Below are positions 53,954-63,603 of a stretch of DNA of 64,000 bases, piece by piece (the first letter of the stretch is position 1; every line of letters starts with the position of its first letter). Location: contig CAYGUV010000003.1 of the NCBI GenBank assembly GCA_964353185.1, positions 1 through 64,000 of the forward strand, read 5' to 3'. Below the pieces are notes generated by a model. That model was not told where the DNA came from. It saw only the letters and a list, made by a program, of their open reading frames with translations, and made no database searches. Origin of the DNA: GCA-2708415 sp964353185 (GTDB taxonomy: Bacteria > Pseudomonadota > Alphaproteobacteria > Micavibrionales > Micavibrionaceae). The translations under genes were made by a program, and so were the position numbers.

Positions 53954-54466
53954 AGTCTGCCCACCAACGCAGTTGAGCACCGCCTGATGAGTAACCATAT
54001 ACGCACTTTGCGTAGTCTTGTATATTTGATCTGTATCATTAGCTTCCGATTGAATTGCAAGTTTATTCGTTTGCCTACCATTATCATCTATAAAGAAACC
54101 TGCGCTTTGCGCTGAATTAAAATTGCCGGAAACATTAACATTTGGATATATAAAATCATCTGCAAAGTTAATTGTGACTTCATAAATGAATTGAGAAAGC
54201 TCTTCAGGTGCTATTAGTCTAAATTTTGTATCAATTTTGATCTCATCATCATTTAATGTAAGATTTGGGAAGCCCCGTAAACCAAATGCATTTCTTAATT
54301 CAAAACGTACACATTCTAAAACCCCAATATCTAAATTTTCTTTTGAAAACGAAATTCCATTTGCGGCAATACCATCGGGAGTATTCGTAATTTCATGCGC
54401 GGCAACGGGAGTGGTCAGAAAGATTGGCAAAACTGCATTTTTTAAAAAGTTTTTTATTTTCTGCAT
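53948..54466 (-). CDS. Secreted protein of unknown function
   Basis: A signal peptide (MQKIKNFLKNAVLPIFLTTPVAAHE) and about 145 residues of mature sequence with beta-rich pattern and two cysteines (LECVRFE, LNCVGGQ) that could be paired. No family recognised. It is convergent with the histidine-phosphatase gene and follows folP by about 56 nt on the same strand. Confidence 0.65.
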   Translation of the reverse strand: MQKIKNFLKNAVLPIFLTTPVAAHEITNTPDGIAANGISFSKENLDIGVLECVRFELRNAFGLRGFPNLTLNDDEIKIDTKFRLIAPEELSQFIYEVTINFADDFIYPNVNVSGNFNSAQSAGFFIDDNGRQTNKLAIQSEANDTDQIYKTTQSAYMVTHQAVLNCVGGQTL

Positions 54467-54521
54467 TTCTAGCTCTATTTATATAAACGAGACTGCAACC
54501 ATAAATCGAAAGTTCGTTATG

Positions 54522-55325
54522 TCAATAAATATTATTCCAAACATCAAATGCTTGTTTTGTTTCGGCCACATCATGAACACGGAAGATTTGAACGCCTTGT
54601 TCTAACCCCTTTATCGCAGAGGCGATTGACCCTGCCAACCTTTTATCCGCAGGGGTATTGGGACATATCTTTTCAATAAAGCTTTTGCGGGAAGTGCCGA
54701 GAAGTAAATTACATCCAAATTCGTGAAATTCGGACAAACGACCCAATAGGGTCAAATTATCCTCTAGCGTTTTTCCAAAACCAATTCCCACATCAAGTGT
54801 GATATCTGTTTTTGAAATACCCGCCGCCAAACAAACATCAAGCCTTTCTTTAAAAAAAGACTTCACCTCATCCACTACATTTTTATATTGTGGGTTTTCT
54901 TGCATATTTTCAGGCTGTCCTTGCATATGCATAATCATAACAGGAACGTTTAAATCACAAACCACAGATAAAGATTGAGTATCATGACGTAATGCACTGA
55001 TATCATTAATAATAGTTGCGCCAGAAGCTATGGCCAAGCGCATGGTTTCGCTATTACGCGTATCGATTGAAATGGGGAGCGAGACCCCTGCGTTTCGTAT
55101 CCCTTTAATGACAGGTAAAACCCTTTCCTGCTCTTGCTTTGACGTCACGGGCGTTGCGCCGGGGCGCGTTGACTCGCCCCCAATATCCAATATATCTGCG
55201 CCCTCTTCCGCAAGCTTTAACGCATGCGCGACAGCCTTTTCAACCTGAAGAAATTCTCCACCATCAGAAAAACTATCGGGTGTTACATTTACCACACCCA
55301 TTAATTGGTAAAGCTTACTCACCAT
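54522..55325 (-). CDS. folP: Dihydropteroate synthase
   Basis: It joins pterin pyrophosphate and p-aminobenzoate, and is the sulfonamide target. The signatures MGVVNVTPDSFSDGG, DIGGESTRPGATPV and the pterin-site region with LDVGIGFGKTLEDNL and LLGTSRKSFI are intact. The 267 residues fit. It overlaps the upstream folK end by 7 nt. Confidence 0.97.
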   Translation of the reverse strand: MVSKLYQLMGVVNVTPDSFSDGGEFLQVEKAVAHALKLAEEGADILDIGGESTRPGATPVTSKQEQERVLPVIKGIRNAGVSLPISIDTRNSETMRLAIASGATIINDISALRHDTQSLSVVCDLNVPVMIMHMQGQPENMQENPQYKNVVDEVKSFFKERLDVCLAAGISKTDITLDVGIGFGKTLEDNLTLLGRLSEFHEFGCNLLLGTSRKSFIEKICPNTPADKRLAGSIASAIKGLEQGVQIFRVHDVAETKQAFDVWNNIY

Positions 55326-55816
55326 GGCTCATCCAATGGTTCAGCCTCTTGCCCTGCGGGAATATTTTTTAGCAAGTCATCAATAGATTTATTTAAAAGC
55401 GGGTGAACCCATTGATCATTTAAATCCGATAAAGGGTTCAAAACAAACAATCTTTCATGCATGCGCGGGTGAGGTATTGTCAAATCATCACTGTCATAGA
55501 CTTGCTCATTATAGGCGATCAAATCTAAATCCAATACACGCGGCGCATTTTTAACGGTGCGAATACGGCCAAACCCCTCTTCAATTTCCAATAAAGCGCC
55601 TAAAAGAGATTCTGGTGACAAGTCTGTTTCCACCTCTATCACCGCATTATGATACCAATTTTGGGAAGGATCATAAGGAACAGGAGCCGATTTCCAAACG
55701 CGCGACTTTTGCACGATATTCATACCAGCGCCCATTAACAAAACAGCCGCGCTTAATGTTTGAAGCGGCGCGCCATAGTCGCTATCTAAATTTGCGCCCA
55801 TTCCGATTAAAATCAT
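55319..55816 (-). CDS. folK: HPPK, pterin pyrophosphokinase
   Basis: It pyrophosphorylates 6-hydroxymethyl-dihydropterin for FolP. Family motifs: MILIGMGANLDS, the NAVIEVETDLSPESLL region, RVLDLDLIAYNEQ and IPHPRMHERLFVLNPLSDL (quoted in part). The start is ATG 55816, with GGGAG about 7 nt upstream; a longer in-frame open stretch reaches 55903 but lacks support and overlaps the preceding gene boundary. No folB lies between folP and folK. Confidence 0.95.
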   Translation of the reverse strand: MILIGMGANLDSDYGAPLQTLSAAVLLMGAGMNIVQKSRVWKSAPVPYDPSQNWYHNAVIEVETDLSPESLLGALLEIEEGFGRIRTVKNAPRVLDLDLIAYNEQVYDSDDLTIPHPRMHERLFVLNPLSDLNDQWVHPLLNKSIDDLLKNIPAGQEAEPLDEPW

Positions 55817-55903
55817 AAAAAAACTCCCGATTGTCAAATAATCGAGAGCATCATAATCATATATAACCGTTTTAAAAAGAGCTAATCCAGCCTTGCCAGA
55901 CAC

Positions 55904-56515
55904 TTACCAAGTCCGCACATCACCACTATCTAAGTGTACGAAATTACTTTTGGCATAATAGCCAACACCACCAGCTCCCAAAGATGCCGCCAAATCACGG
56001 ATACGCGCAGAAGAAAAATCTTCCATACGAAGGTCAATTGCCTGCCCTTTCATGTGTAACGATTTCTTTGCCACACCTGTGCTGGCGGAACGCCCGCGTA
56101 ACATATTATTGGTTTTAGGTGAACGGTATCCTGAGATAATTTCAAATGGTTTTTGCTGACCTGTCATGCGATGCACACTATACATGATATCAATTACATG
56201 CGGGTCAATTGGATAAACCTGCCCCGTACGAAAATCACGTAAAACAGTATTAATTTGCGAAAAAGAATCTGGAAGGTACTTATTACCAACGCGGTAAACA
56301 CCAGAAAAACTTTCCCCTGTATGGGTGTTACGAAATGCAATGCGTCTTGCGCCACTTCCGATTACGCCGCCTTTAAACGTGGCCGCAGATGCAGAAGATA
56401 CGATACTGGGCAAAATAACAGCGCCAAGCGTTGCCGCCCCTAAACCAAGAAATGATCGACGGTTTAAACCATCAGTATGATCTAAATTTTCGTTTTTTAT
56501 AACGTCGTCAGACAT
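55904..56515 (-). CDS. DUF882 murein endopeptidase, MepK (YcbK)-like
   Basis: A peptidoglycan endopeptidase of the M15-like DUF882 family. A Tat signal is visible (NRRSFLGLGAATLGAV). The zinc-site motifs are KKSLHMKGQAIDLRM and FVHLDSGDVRTW, with the family's FEIISGYRSPKTN before them. E. coli MepK cleaves 3-3 cross-links and its gene is adjacent to ldtD (ycbB). The same pair is present here, with the LdtD-like gene upstream, so the two probably form and cut 3-3 cross-links in the periplasm. Confidence 0.9.
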   Translation of the reverse strand: MSDDVIKNENLDHTDGLNRRSFLGLGAATLGAVILPSIVSSASAATFKGGVIGSGARRIAFRNTHTGESFSGVYRVGNKYLPDSFSQINTVLRDFRTGQVYPIDPHVIDIMYSVHRMTGQQKPFEIISGYRSPKTNNMLRGRSASTGVAKKSLHMKGQAIDLRMEDFSSARIRDLAASLGAGGVGYYAKSNFVHLDSGDVRTW

Positions 56516-56747
56516 AAATAACCTCTAGTTTTTAAAAAACAGTGCATCCCTTAAATATATCAGATGATGTTTTATATATAATTAATTTATTATGTATATC
56601 CTGAAAAGGATGAGTGAGTATATTATGATGGTACCAAATAATTATTATTTATTCTTTAAATATAGATAAATTGCTATCTATTGAATAATTGTACACGTCA
56701 GATTTCCACCTATCAACCCCTACATATAATTTTTCGTTATTTTACCT

Positions 56748-58511
56748 TTAAATTTCCTTTGGAATAAAGATGTCCCCTTGCGTTTTAAGGGCGTTATACA
56801 GCTTTTTATCTTCTTCATAAATATCATGACCATAGACAAGTTGGTTATCATCCCCTATCCAAACTGTCTTATATTGTAAAAATACAGGAAGGCTCTCCCC
56901 CGCGGAAACTTCTTTCATATCACCGCTTTCGAGAATGGCTTTTTTACGTTCCTCCGTCCAATCAGGGTTTGTTCTTAAAATAAAATCAGTAACAAGCTCC
57001 GCATCTTCCATCCGCACACAGCCGGAGCTCAACGCCCTGTTAGACCGTGAGAAGTAAGATTTTGTGGGTGTATCATGTAGATAAATATTATAGGGATTGT
57101 TCATTAAAACACGGAAACGACCCAATGGGTTTGAGCTACTAGGCCCTTGTACCATACGATAACCACCCAATTCGCCATCAGAAACTGTTGACCAATCAAT
57201 ATTAGAAGAATCTAAACGCTCCCCCCCTTTATAAAGTTTAATCCCGCGATTATCGAGATAGGCCGCATCTTGGCGCAATTTGGTTGCAAAATCCTCGCGC
57301 TTAATTGTTGGCGGAATTGTCCATGTTGGGTTAATGCGCACACCTGTTATGCTTGAGTTAAAGGCAATAGTTGGACGCTCTGGACGTCCAACAACAACAG
57401 CCATCTCAATTTCAGTGCGCCCATTACTTACTGCCCATAAACGCTCGCTTGGGATGTTCACTAAAATATAACGATCGGGTTTATCTTGATCTTCCCAGCG
57501 CGCACGCTCCATATTTACAATCAATTTTCTAATTTTATCTGCCTTGGATAAATTCATGACACTGGCCGTTTCAGGCCCAATCACACCATCCGCTTTCAAT
57601 CCGTTTGCCCGTTGAAATGACATGATTGTTGCCGCCAATTCATCGTCATAAAAATTCTTTCCTTGCGGTAAATTATCGCTACGGGTTCCCATACGTGCGC
57701 GAATTTTTGGAATAGCGGGGTGATTAGTCCGCGGCTTTATAAGGCCCGTAATGGATATTTTATCAGTATCACCATCAGGGGTAGTGAAAAGCTGCATCAG
57801 CTCTTCACGCATTCTTAAATAACCGCGATTATTAGGCGCCATTTGTGCAAAGGCCTTTTCAGGATTTCTCATCTTAGATACAAATTGAATAACCTCATGC
57901 GCAACAACCCCCTTATTAATAGACGGGGTGTGATACCCTAATTTTGAAGGAATGATACGGCTGCCCGTTAAATCTTGACCATGGCGTATTACCGCATTTG
58001 TTAAAATTAAATCTGCCTTTGCAATCATTTGCTCATCAATATCATCCGCCGATAAAAACTTATATAACGCCTGCGTATGGTATTGAGAGGGGTTTAAACC
58101 ATGCGACCAAGAATCTAAAAACACTTCATAATATTCATTCAAAGTATTTTTGGCGCGGCGTGTATTGGTTAAAAATATTGGCTGATAATGATTGTTCGCA
58201 TATATGTCCTGTAACGCATTTAAGTTTTTAAAACGAACATCATCAACCCTTCCTGATTGAATAATTTTAAAAATAGGATTTTGTGCATCAATTTTGATTT
58301 CTTTGGTTTCAACACGCTCCGCCACAAATTTTTTATTGATGATTTGACGTTCATTTGAAAATCTATTGGCAGTATCTTGGGTCGCGCTATTGGTATTAAC
58401 GTTGCTGCGGGTATTGTAATTTTGTGCATGAGCAGCCCCTGCGCATAAAATGAAAAAGGCTCCCGCAAAAAAACAGAAACCTATTTTAGAAACATGGGTA
58501 AATAACGTCAT
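56748..58511 (-). CDS. L,D-transpeptidase, LdtD (YcbB)-like
   Basis: A periplasmic enzyme that makes 3-3 peptidoglycan cross-links. A signal peptide (cleavage near AHAQ) leads to a helical scaffold domain, a PGBD-like motif (TIMSFQRANGLKADGVIGPET, about residue 300) and the YkuD catalytic domain with IYLHDTPTKSYFS and the Cys motif SSGCVRMED. The 587 residues fit the YcbB type, which is larger than ErfK/YbiS enzymes. It lies 232 nt upstream of the mepK-like gene on the same strand, and an LdtR-like regulator gene is 11 kb away. Confidence 0.93.
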   Translation of the reverse strand: MTLFTHVSKIGFCFFAGAFFILCAGAAHAQNYNTRSNVNTNSATQDTANRFSNERQIINKKFVAERVETKEIKIDAQNPIFKIIQSGRVDDVRFKNLNALQDIYANNHYQPIFLTNTRRAKNTLNEYYEVFLDSWSHGLNPSQYHTQALYKFLSADDIDEQMIAKADLILTNAVIRHGQDLTGSRIIPSKLGYHTPSINKGVVAHEVIQFVSKMRNPEKAFAQMAPNNRGYLRMREELMQLFTTPDGDTDKISITGLIKPRTNHPAIPKIRARMGTRSDNLPQGKNFYDDELAATIMSFQRANGLKADGVIGPETASVMNLSKADKIRKLIVNMERARWEDQDKPDRYILVNIPSERLWAVSNGRTEIEMAVVVGRPERPTIAFNSSITGVRINPTWTIPPTIKREDFATKLRQDAAYLDNRGIKLYKGGERLDSSNIDWSTVSDGELGGYRMVQGPSSSNPLGRFRVLMNNPYNIYLHDTPTKSYFSRSNRALSSGCVRMEDAELVTDFILRTNPDWTEERKKAILESGDMKEVSAGESLPVFLQYKTVWIGDDNQLVYGHDIYEEDKKLYNALKTQGDIFIPKEI

Positions 58512-58626
58512 AATAATTTAACTTCTTTAAATTTGCACCTATCGGCATTCAGCGCAGTGCTTATACGGTCTAATAATGTGATATATTTGCCTGCAAATTA
58601 TCATTTGCACAAGTTATCTGCGGTTT

Positions 58627-58827
58627 TTACGCGATAATGTCGGGGATAATCTCGCTTTTGATGCGTTGAATCTGATCCTTAAGCATCAATTTCTTTTTTT
58701 GAAGGCGTTTCATTTGAAAAAAGTCGATAGGTGGCGAATTTCTGAGACGATCAATGATCTCATCCAAATCTTTATGCTCTCGCTCTAACAGAACGAGTTT
58801 CTCTTCGAGCTCTTGTATATCTTCCAT
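58627..58827 (-). CDS. DUF465 (YdcH) family protein
   Basis: 66 residues forming an antiparallel helical pair: ELEEKLVLLEREHKDLDEII, then FFQMKRLQKKKLMLKDQIQRI, the YdcH hallmark. Function unknown. It is common in proteobacteria and stands alone here between the ldtD-like gene and pfkA. Confidence 0.9.
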   Translation of the reverse strand: MEDIQELEEKLVLLEREHKDLDEIIDRLRNSPPIDFFQMKRLQKKKLMLKDQIQRIKSEIIPDIIA

Positions 58828-59060
58828 GGAAATGCCGGATTTTTTCTTTTAAAATATCTATCTATTTTGTTATTGAGATAATAGTATATCAGAAAGAAAC
58901 ACATTTTTGTAGAAAAAATTATTGCCTGTACAGATTTTTCTTTTCAATATGAAGATGTTATAAGAAAAACCTCAGTTTTTATTTTATTTGATTTTATCCC
59001 AATAATTGCACATAACGGTAAGAATCAACGACCTAGAAGCGAATAAGGAAACCAATATTC

Positions 59061-60140
59061 ATGAGTAAAAAAATCGGAATTTTGACAAGTGGTGGTGATT
59101 GCGCCGGCCTAAATGCTGTTATTCGTGCGGTTGTCCACAGCGCCCATCAAAAAGGGTGGGAAACCATCGGTATTTTAGATGGCACCGCCGGACTTTTGGG
59201 GGAAGAGCCAGAATATATCAACCTGACCCCTGATGAATTTGACGGCACGTTGCTGCGCATGGGCGGTACAATTTTAGGGACAACCAATAAGGGGGACCCA
59301 TTCCACTTCCCCATGCCCGATGGCACCTTTAAGGACCGCACCGAAGAAATTATTGGCAATTACAAAAAACTTGGCCTTGATGCCGTAGTGGGCATTGGCG
59401 GTGACGGATCGCACGCCATCTTAAGACGCCTTGCTCAGGCGGGCGGTGTCCCAATGGTGGGTGTACCCAAAACAATTGATAATGATATTGGCGAGACTGA
59501 AAATTCTGTTGGTTTTGATACGGCCGTTATGGTTGCGACAGAGGCCTTAGACCGCCTACAACCCACTGCCGCATCACATGACCGTGTAATGATTCTCGAA
59601 GTTATGGGCCGTGATGCAGGACATATTGCCTTGGCCGCAGGTATTGCAGGTGGGGCGGATGTTATCCTTATCCCTGAGATTGATTACACAATTGAAAATA
59701 TTGCCGCGAAATTAAAGAAGGTCAAAACAAAAGGCCGCAATTTTGCATTAATGGTTGTATCCGAGGCCGTAAAAACCACCGATGGAAAACCATATATGAT
59801 TACCCATACGGACGGGCAAAAGCGTTATGGTGGTATAGGAAATTATATTAGCGAAGAGATTTCAAAAGCCACCAGCTTTGAAGCGCGCGTAACAGTTTTA
59901 GGCCACGTGCAGCGTGGATCTCCGCCAACTTACAACGACCGACTTCTAGCGACAGCCTTTGGCGTGAAAGCGGTAGAGTTAATTGCCGAAGGTAAGTTTG
60001 ACCGCATGGTTGCATGGCAAAATCGTGATGTTGTTGATGTTTCCATCGAAAAAGCCATCGCCGCATATCAGGCCGTAGACCCAGACAATACACTGGTTCG
60101 TACCGCACGCGGTATTGGCATCTCATTCGGAGATGAGTAA
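59061..60140 (+). CDS. pfkA: 6-phosphofructokinase
   Basis: It phosphorylates fructose 6-phosphate to the bisphosphate. Motifs: LTSGGDCAGLNAVIRA, VGIGGDGSHA, VPKTIDNDIGETENSVGFDTA, MGRDAGHIALAAGIAGGADV and GHVQRGSPPTYNDR. The donor-determining positions are mixed: Gly in GGDG (E. coli Gly104, ATP type) but Lys in PKTIDND (position 124, the pyrophosphate type). So the donor is not settled by sequence; the Gly/Lys combination also occurs in ATP enzymes. 359 residues fits the ATP/PPi group A family. It has a clear AAGGAA-like ribosome site 8-9 nt before the ATG. Confidence 0.95.
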   Translation: MSKKIGILTSGGDCAGLNAVIRAVVHSAHQKGWETIGILDGTAGLLGEEPEYINLTPDEFDGTLLRMGGTILGTTNKGDPFHFPMPDGTFKDRTEEIIGNYKKLGLDAVVGIGGDGSHAILRRLAQAGGVPMVGVPKTIDNDIGETENSVGFDTAVMVATEALDRLQPTAASHDRVMILEVMGRDAGHIALAAGIAGGADVILIPEIDYTIENIAAKLKKVKTKGRNFALMVVSEAVKTTDGKPYMITHTDGQKRYGGIGNYISEEISKATSFEARVTVLGHVQRGSPPTYNDRLLATAFGVKAVELIAEGKFDRMVAWQNRDVVDVSIEKAIAAYQAVDPDNTLVRTARGIGISFGDE

Positions 60141-60149
60141 TTATTTCAT

Positions 60150-60641
60150 ATGAGCTGCGAATGTTTTATATCTCCCCTAAATAAGCATCCAGATGCAATT
60201 TCATTATGTGCACAATGGGCATATGAGGAATGGGGACAATATATCAAAGGGCGCACGCCACAATATTATGTTGAGATGTTTCAAAAGTACGCTACCGTAG
60301 AAGGCCTTCCACACACACAAATCGCGCTCATAAATGGTAAGCCTGTTGCAATGGCTACCATCCGTGATTATGACATAGGGTTTGAAGTTAGCCCTCTAAA
60401 ACCTTGGTTAACATTGGTTTTTGTTGATACGGTATTTAGAGGAAAAGGTATAGCAAGCAAATTGGTTAAAGCTATTGAGCAATACGCGAAAAAAGAAGCT
60501 GTTGAAACATTATATCTTTATACTACATCCGCACCACATTTATATGCCAAACTAGGTTGGAATGAATTTGATATAGTTGATAGTCCGCATGCCAATAAAG
60601 ACAAAACTAAAGCATCTGTTATGATGAGACAATTAGGATAA
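60150..60641 (+). CDS. GNAT-family N-acetyltransferase
   Basis: The acetyl-CoA binding segment VDTVFRGKGIASKLVKAIEQYAKKEAVETLYLYTT (quoted in part: FRGKGIASKLVKAIEQYA) is the GNAT A-motif, with the Q/R-x-x-G-x-G/A pattern as RGKGIA. 163 residues; the acceptor is not known. It follows pfkA by 9 nt and precedes a PH-domain gene, so the three may be co-transcribed. Confidence 0.9.
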   Translation: MSCECFISPLNKHPDAISLCAQWAYEEWGQYIKGRTPQYYVEMFQKYATVEGLPHTQIALINGKPVAMATIRDYDIGFEVSPLKPWLTLVFVDTVFRGKGIASKLVKAIEQYAKKEAVETLYLYTTSAPHLYAKLGWNEFDIVDSPHANKDKTKASVMMRQLG

Positions 60642-60655
60642 TAAGGAAGAAAAAA

Positions 60656-61231
60656 ATGAGCAATAATGATTATATACGCCAATCCTTGACCGATGATGAG
60701 GAGCTAATACATATCGCTGAATTTCATTGGATGTATACGGTAAATGCCGTTCTTAATATGGTTTTTTCTTTCGCTTTGGCTATTGGTATCATTATTTTCG
60801 CGCTTAAGTTTGAACCTGTCATGTTGGGGAATATTGCCCCCGAAGGCTCTGGCTTCTTTGAACGCTTTATGAGCCTTCATCCTGTTGTAAAAATTCTATC
60901 CCTGATTATCTTTTTATTGGGGGTTTTGAAATTTGTTCAGATGATGATTATTAAAATCACTACCGAAATTGGCGTAACAGATATTCGTCTTGTTTACAAA
61001 CGCGGCCTTGTTGCGCGTGCCGTGGGGGAAATTAATATTGACCGTATCGAAGGGGTGAACGTTCTTCAGGGTATATTGGGCCGTATTTTTGGATATGGCC
61101 GTGTGATGGTACGCGGAATGGGTGTCGGTGAAGTGGTCCTTCCCCCTATTGCGCAACCCATTCGTTTTAAAAAAGCCATTGAAAAAGCCCGTGCTTCAAC
61201 GAAACATCAACGTTCTGATAATGGAATGTAA
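60656..61231 (+). CDS. Membrane protein with bacterial PH domain (DUF304-like)
   Basis: Two N-terminal transmembrane helices (AVLNMVFSFALAIGIIIFAL and PVVKILSLIIFLLGVLKFV) are followed by a cytosolic bacterial PH-like domain with ITTEIGVTDIRLVYKRGLVARAVGEINIDRIEGVNVLQGILGRIFGYG (quoted in part: INIDRIEGVNVLQGILGRIF). YdbS/YdbT-like architecture. The function is unknown. Confidence 0.88.
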   Translation: MSNNDYIRQSLTDDEELIHIAEFHWMYTVNAVLNMVFSFALAIGIIIFALKFEPVMLGNIAPEGSGFFERFMSLHPVVKILSLIIFLLGVLKFVQMMIIKITTEIGVTDIRLVYKRGLVARAVGEINIDRIEGVNVLQGILGRIFGYGRVMVRGMGVGEVVLPPIAQPIRFKKAIEKARASTKHQRSDNGM

Positions 61232-61289
61232 TGCTTGACATAATAATACACCTTTGGTATTATTTTTATCGTTTTACAAGGACGTTATT

Positions 61290-61658
61290 ATGATAGAAAT
61301 ATTCAAAAGAGCTGTAGGTCTTTCACCACCAGTTGAAAAAACTAAACAAAATGTGATGAATTTAGAGGAAAGGCTTAAAGAAGATTACCCTCATGGCTCT
61401 CGTATGTATTATGTTTCAATAATAAAAGGCAAGTCTCTAACACAACTTGATAGTAAACTTACAGAACAATATAAAAACTGGGTAAATTTTACAATGTGCG
61501 CATTGGATAGTCCTTATATTGAACCTGTTCCTGATGAATTAAACATGTTTTATATGGCTGAACCAGCTCAAACTGGAGATCAATTTTGGGGGGTAACTAT
61601 TTATGAGGAAAAATCATCTATACCTACATTTACACGCGCGCCAAAACAATGCCTTTAA
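61290..61658 (+). CDS. Small protein of unknown function
   Basis: About 122 residues, soluble and mixed alpha/beta, with no recognised family. The start is ATG 61290, preceded by AAGGACG; the upstream in-frame ATG is not supported. It lies 58 nt after the PH-domain gene. Confidence 0.65.
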   Translation: MIEIFKRAVGLSPPVEKTKQNVMNLEERLKEDYPHGSRMYYVSIIKGKSLTQLDSKLTEQYKNWVNFTMCALDSPYIEPVPDELNMFYMAEPAQTGDQFWGVTIYEEKSSIPTFTRAPKQCL

Positions 61659-61716
61659 AGTGAATAAATATCATTTTTTGTTAATATAAACACGCTCCTT
61701 TTCTAAATTGAATTAA

Positions 61717-61797
61717 GTTAAATTTGTAATTAATGTTTTTAACTCTACCCCAGAAACAAGCACTGCCGCTCAAACAGAAACCCCTGCTGTAAAATAA
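61717..61797 (+). pseudogene. Possible Thr/Pro/Ala-rich C-terminal remnant
   Basis: An open frame without a start codon encodes a tail reading NSTPETSTAAQTETPAVK before a stop, at 61741-61797. The composition looks like a protein C-terminus rather than random AT-rich spacer, and the segment is notably more GC-rich than its flanks. It may be the relic of a deleted gene before ilvD. Confidence 0.3.
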
Positions 61798-61875
61798 CTT
61801 TATAATTCCCTTGGCGTCTTTCGACCTTGGTGGTAAAAATTTTAGATAATTATTTTAACCACTTAGGATATCAAG

Positions 61876-63603
61876 ATGACTGACTCTAAAAAATGGGATA
61901 AATCGAAACTCGTTTCACGCTATGTTACGGAAGGCGCGAAGTCTGCCCCGCACCGCTCTTACTATTATGCGATGGGCATGACCGAGGAAGAAATTCATCA
62001 ACCATTGGTTGGCGTTGCCACATGTTGGAACGAAGCAGCCCCTTGTAACATCGCCCTTTCGCGTCAGGCGCAGGCCGTTAAAGTGGGCGTTAAAGAAGCC
62101 TATGGCTCCCCCCGTGAATTTACAACTATTACCGTCACCGATGGCATTGCCATGGGGCATGAGGGCATGCGTTCCTCCCTCGTCTCGCGCGAGATTATTG
62201 CGGATTCGGTTGAGCTAACGATGCGCGGTCATTGTTATGACGCGCTTGTTGGTTTGGCAGGTTGCGACAAATCCCTTCCGGGTATGATGATGGTCATGTT
62301 GCGTTTAAATGTCCCTTCTGTTTTTATGTATGGCGGATCGATCCTGCCGGGTAAGTTCCGCGGAAAAGATGTGGACGTGATTAGCGTGTTTGAAGGCGTT
62401 GGGAAACATTCCTCAGGTGAGTTTTCTGATGCAGACCTGAAAGAGCTTGAGTGTGTGGCATGTCCGTCTGCTGGTGCGTGCGGTGGGCAATTTACGGCCA
62501 ATACAATGGCCTGTGTTTCTGAGGCGATTGGGTTGGCCCTGCCCAATTCTGCAGGTGCGCCTGCGCCCTATGAATCCCGTGATGATTATGCCAGACAATC
62601 GGGTAAAGCGGTGATGGAGCTGATTAAAAACAACCTGCGTCCGCGCGATATTGTGACCCGTAAATCATTCGAAAATGCGGCGGCAATTGTGGCTGCAACG
62701 GGAGGATCAACCAATGCTGGCCTTCACCTTCCGGCGATGGCGCATGAATGCGGTATTGACTTTGACTTGCATGATGTTGGTGAAGTGTTTAAACGCACCC
62801 CATTAATTGCCAATTTGCGCCCAGGCGGTAAATATGTTGCCAAAGATTTATTTGATGTAGGCGGCGTTGGTATTGTTATAAAAGAATTAATCGATAATGG
62901 GTTCATGCATGGTGATTGTATGACCGTGACAGGCAAAACATTGGCCGAAAACCTTGAAGGGGTAACATTACCCAAAGATCAAGATGTGGTGTTCCCTGTT
63001 TCAAACCCCATCCACCCAACAGGCGGTGTTGTGACGTTAAAAGGGAACCTTTGCCCCGAAGGGGCAATTGTTAAAATTGCCGGCTTAGAAAGCCTTATTT
63101 TTGAAGGCCCCGCCCGCGTTTTTGAAGGGGAGCAAGCGTGCTTTGACGCCGTTCAAAATAAAGAAATCAAGGAAGGCCAAGTCATTGTTATCCGTAACGA
63201 AGGACCAAAGGGTGGCCCGGGCATGCGTGAAATGCTGTCTACCACTTCTGCCATTTATGGCCAAGGGTTGGGCGATAAGGTTGCGCTTATTACCGATGGT
63301 CGTTTTTCTGGTGGAACGCGCGGTTTTTGTATCGGGCATGTTGCACCTGAGGCCTATGTTGGCGGCCCTATCGGGTTAATCAAAGATGGGGACATCATCC
63401 GCATTAATGCCGAAGATGGCACCATGGAAGTTAAATTGAGCGACGAAGAATTAGCCGAGCGTAAGAAAACTTGGAAGCCTCGCCCCCATAATTATCAATC
63501 AGGCGCCATTTGGAAATATACACAAACTGTTGGTTCCGCCCGTGAAGGGGCGGTCACACATCCGGGCGCCAAAGCGGAAACCCATACCTTTGTCGATTTA
63601 TAG
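61876..63603 (+). CDS. ilvD: Dihydroxy-acid dehydratase
   Basis: An Fe-S enzyme of valine, leucine and isoleucine synthesis that dehydrates dihydroxy acids to 2-oxo acids. The iron-sulfur cysteines lie in GVATCWNEAAPCNI, GLAGCDKSLPGMMM and CPSAGACGGQFTANTM. The 575 residues fit. The upstream 217 nt hold no further gene. Its end overlaps the convergent next gene by 6 nt. Confidence 0.97.
   Translation: MTDSKKWDKSKLVSRYVTEGAKSAPHRSYYYAMGMTEEEIHQPLVGVATCWNEAAPCNIALSRQAQAVKVGVKEAYGSPREFTTITVTDGIAMGHEGMRSSLVSREIIADSVELTMRGHCYDALVGLAGCDKSLPGMMMVMLRLNVPSVFMYGGSILPGKFRGKDVDVISVFEGVGKHSSGEFSDADLKELECVACPSAGACGGQFTANTMACVSEAIGLALPNSAGAPAPYESRDDYARQSGKAVMELIKNNLRPRDIVTRKSFENAAAIVAATGGSTNAGLHLPAMAHECGIDFDLHDVGEVFKRTPLIANLRPGGKYVAKDLFDVGGVGIVIKELIDNGFMHGDCMTVTGKTLAENLEGVTLPKDQDVVFPVSNPIHPTGGVVTLKGNLCPEGAIVKIAGLESLIFEGPARVFEGEQACFDAVQNKEIKEGQVIVIRNEGPKGGPGMREMLSTTSAIYGQGLGDKVALITDGRFSGGTRGFCIGHVAPEAYVGGPIGLIKDGDIIRINAEDGTMEVKLSDEELAERKKTWKPRPHNYQSGAIWKYTQTVGSAREGAVTHPGAKAETHTFVDL

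Noticed and set aside
53899..54087. Minus-strand frame at the end of the phosphatase gene
   Set aside because: It overlaps two better-supported convergent genes in another frame.
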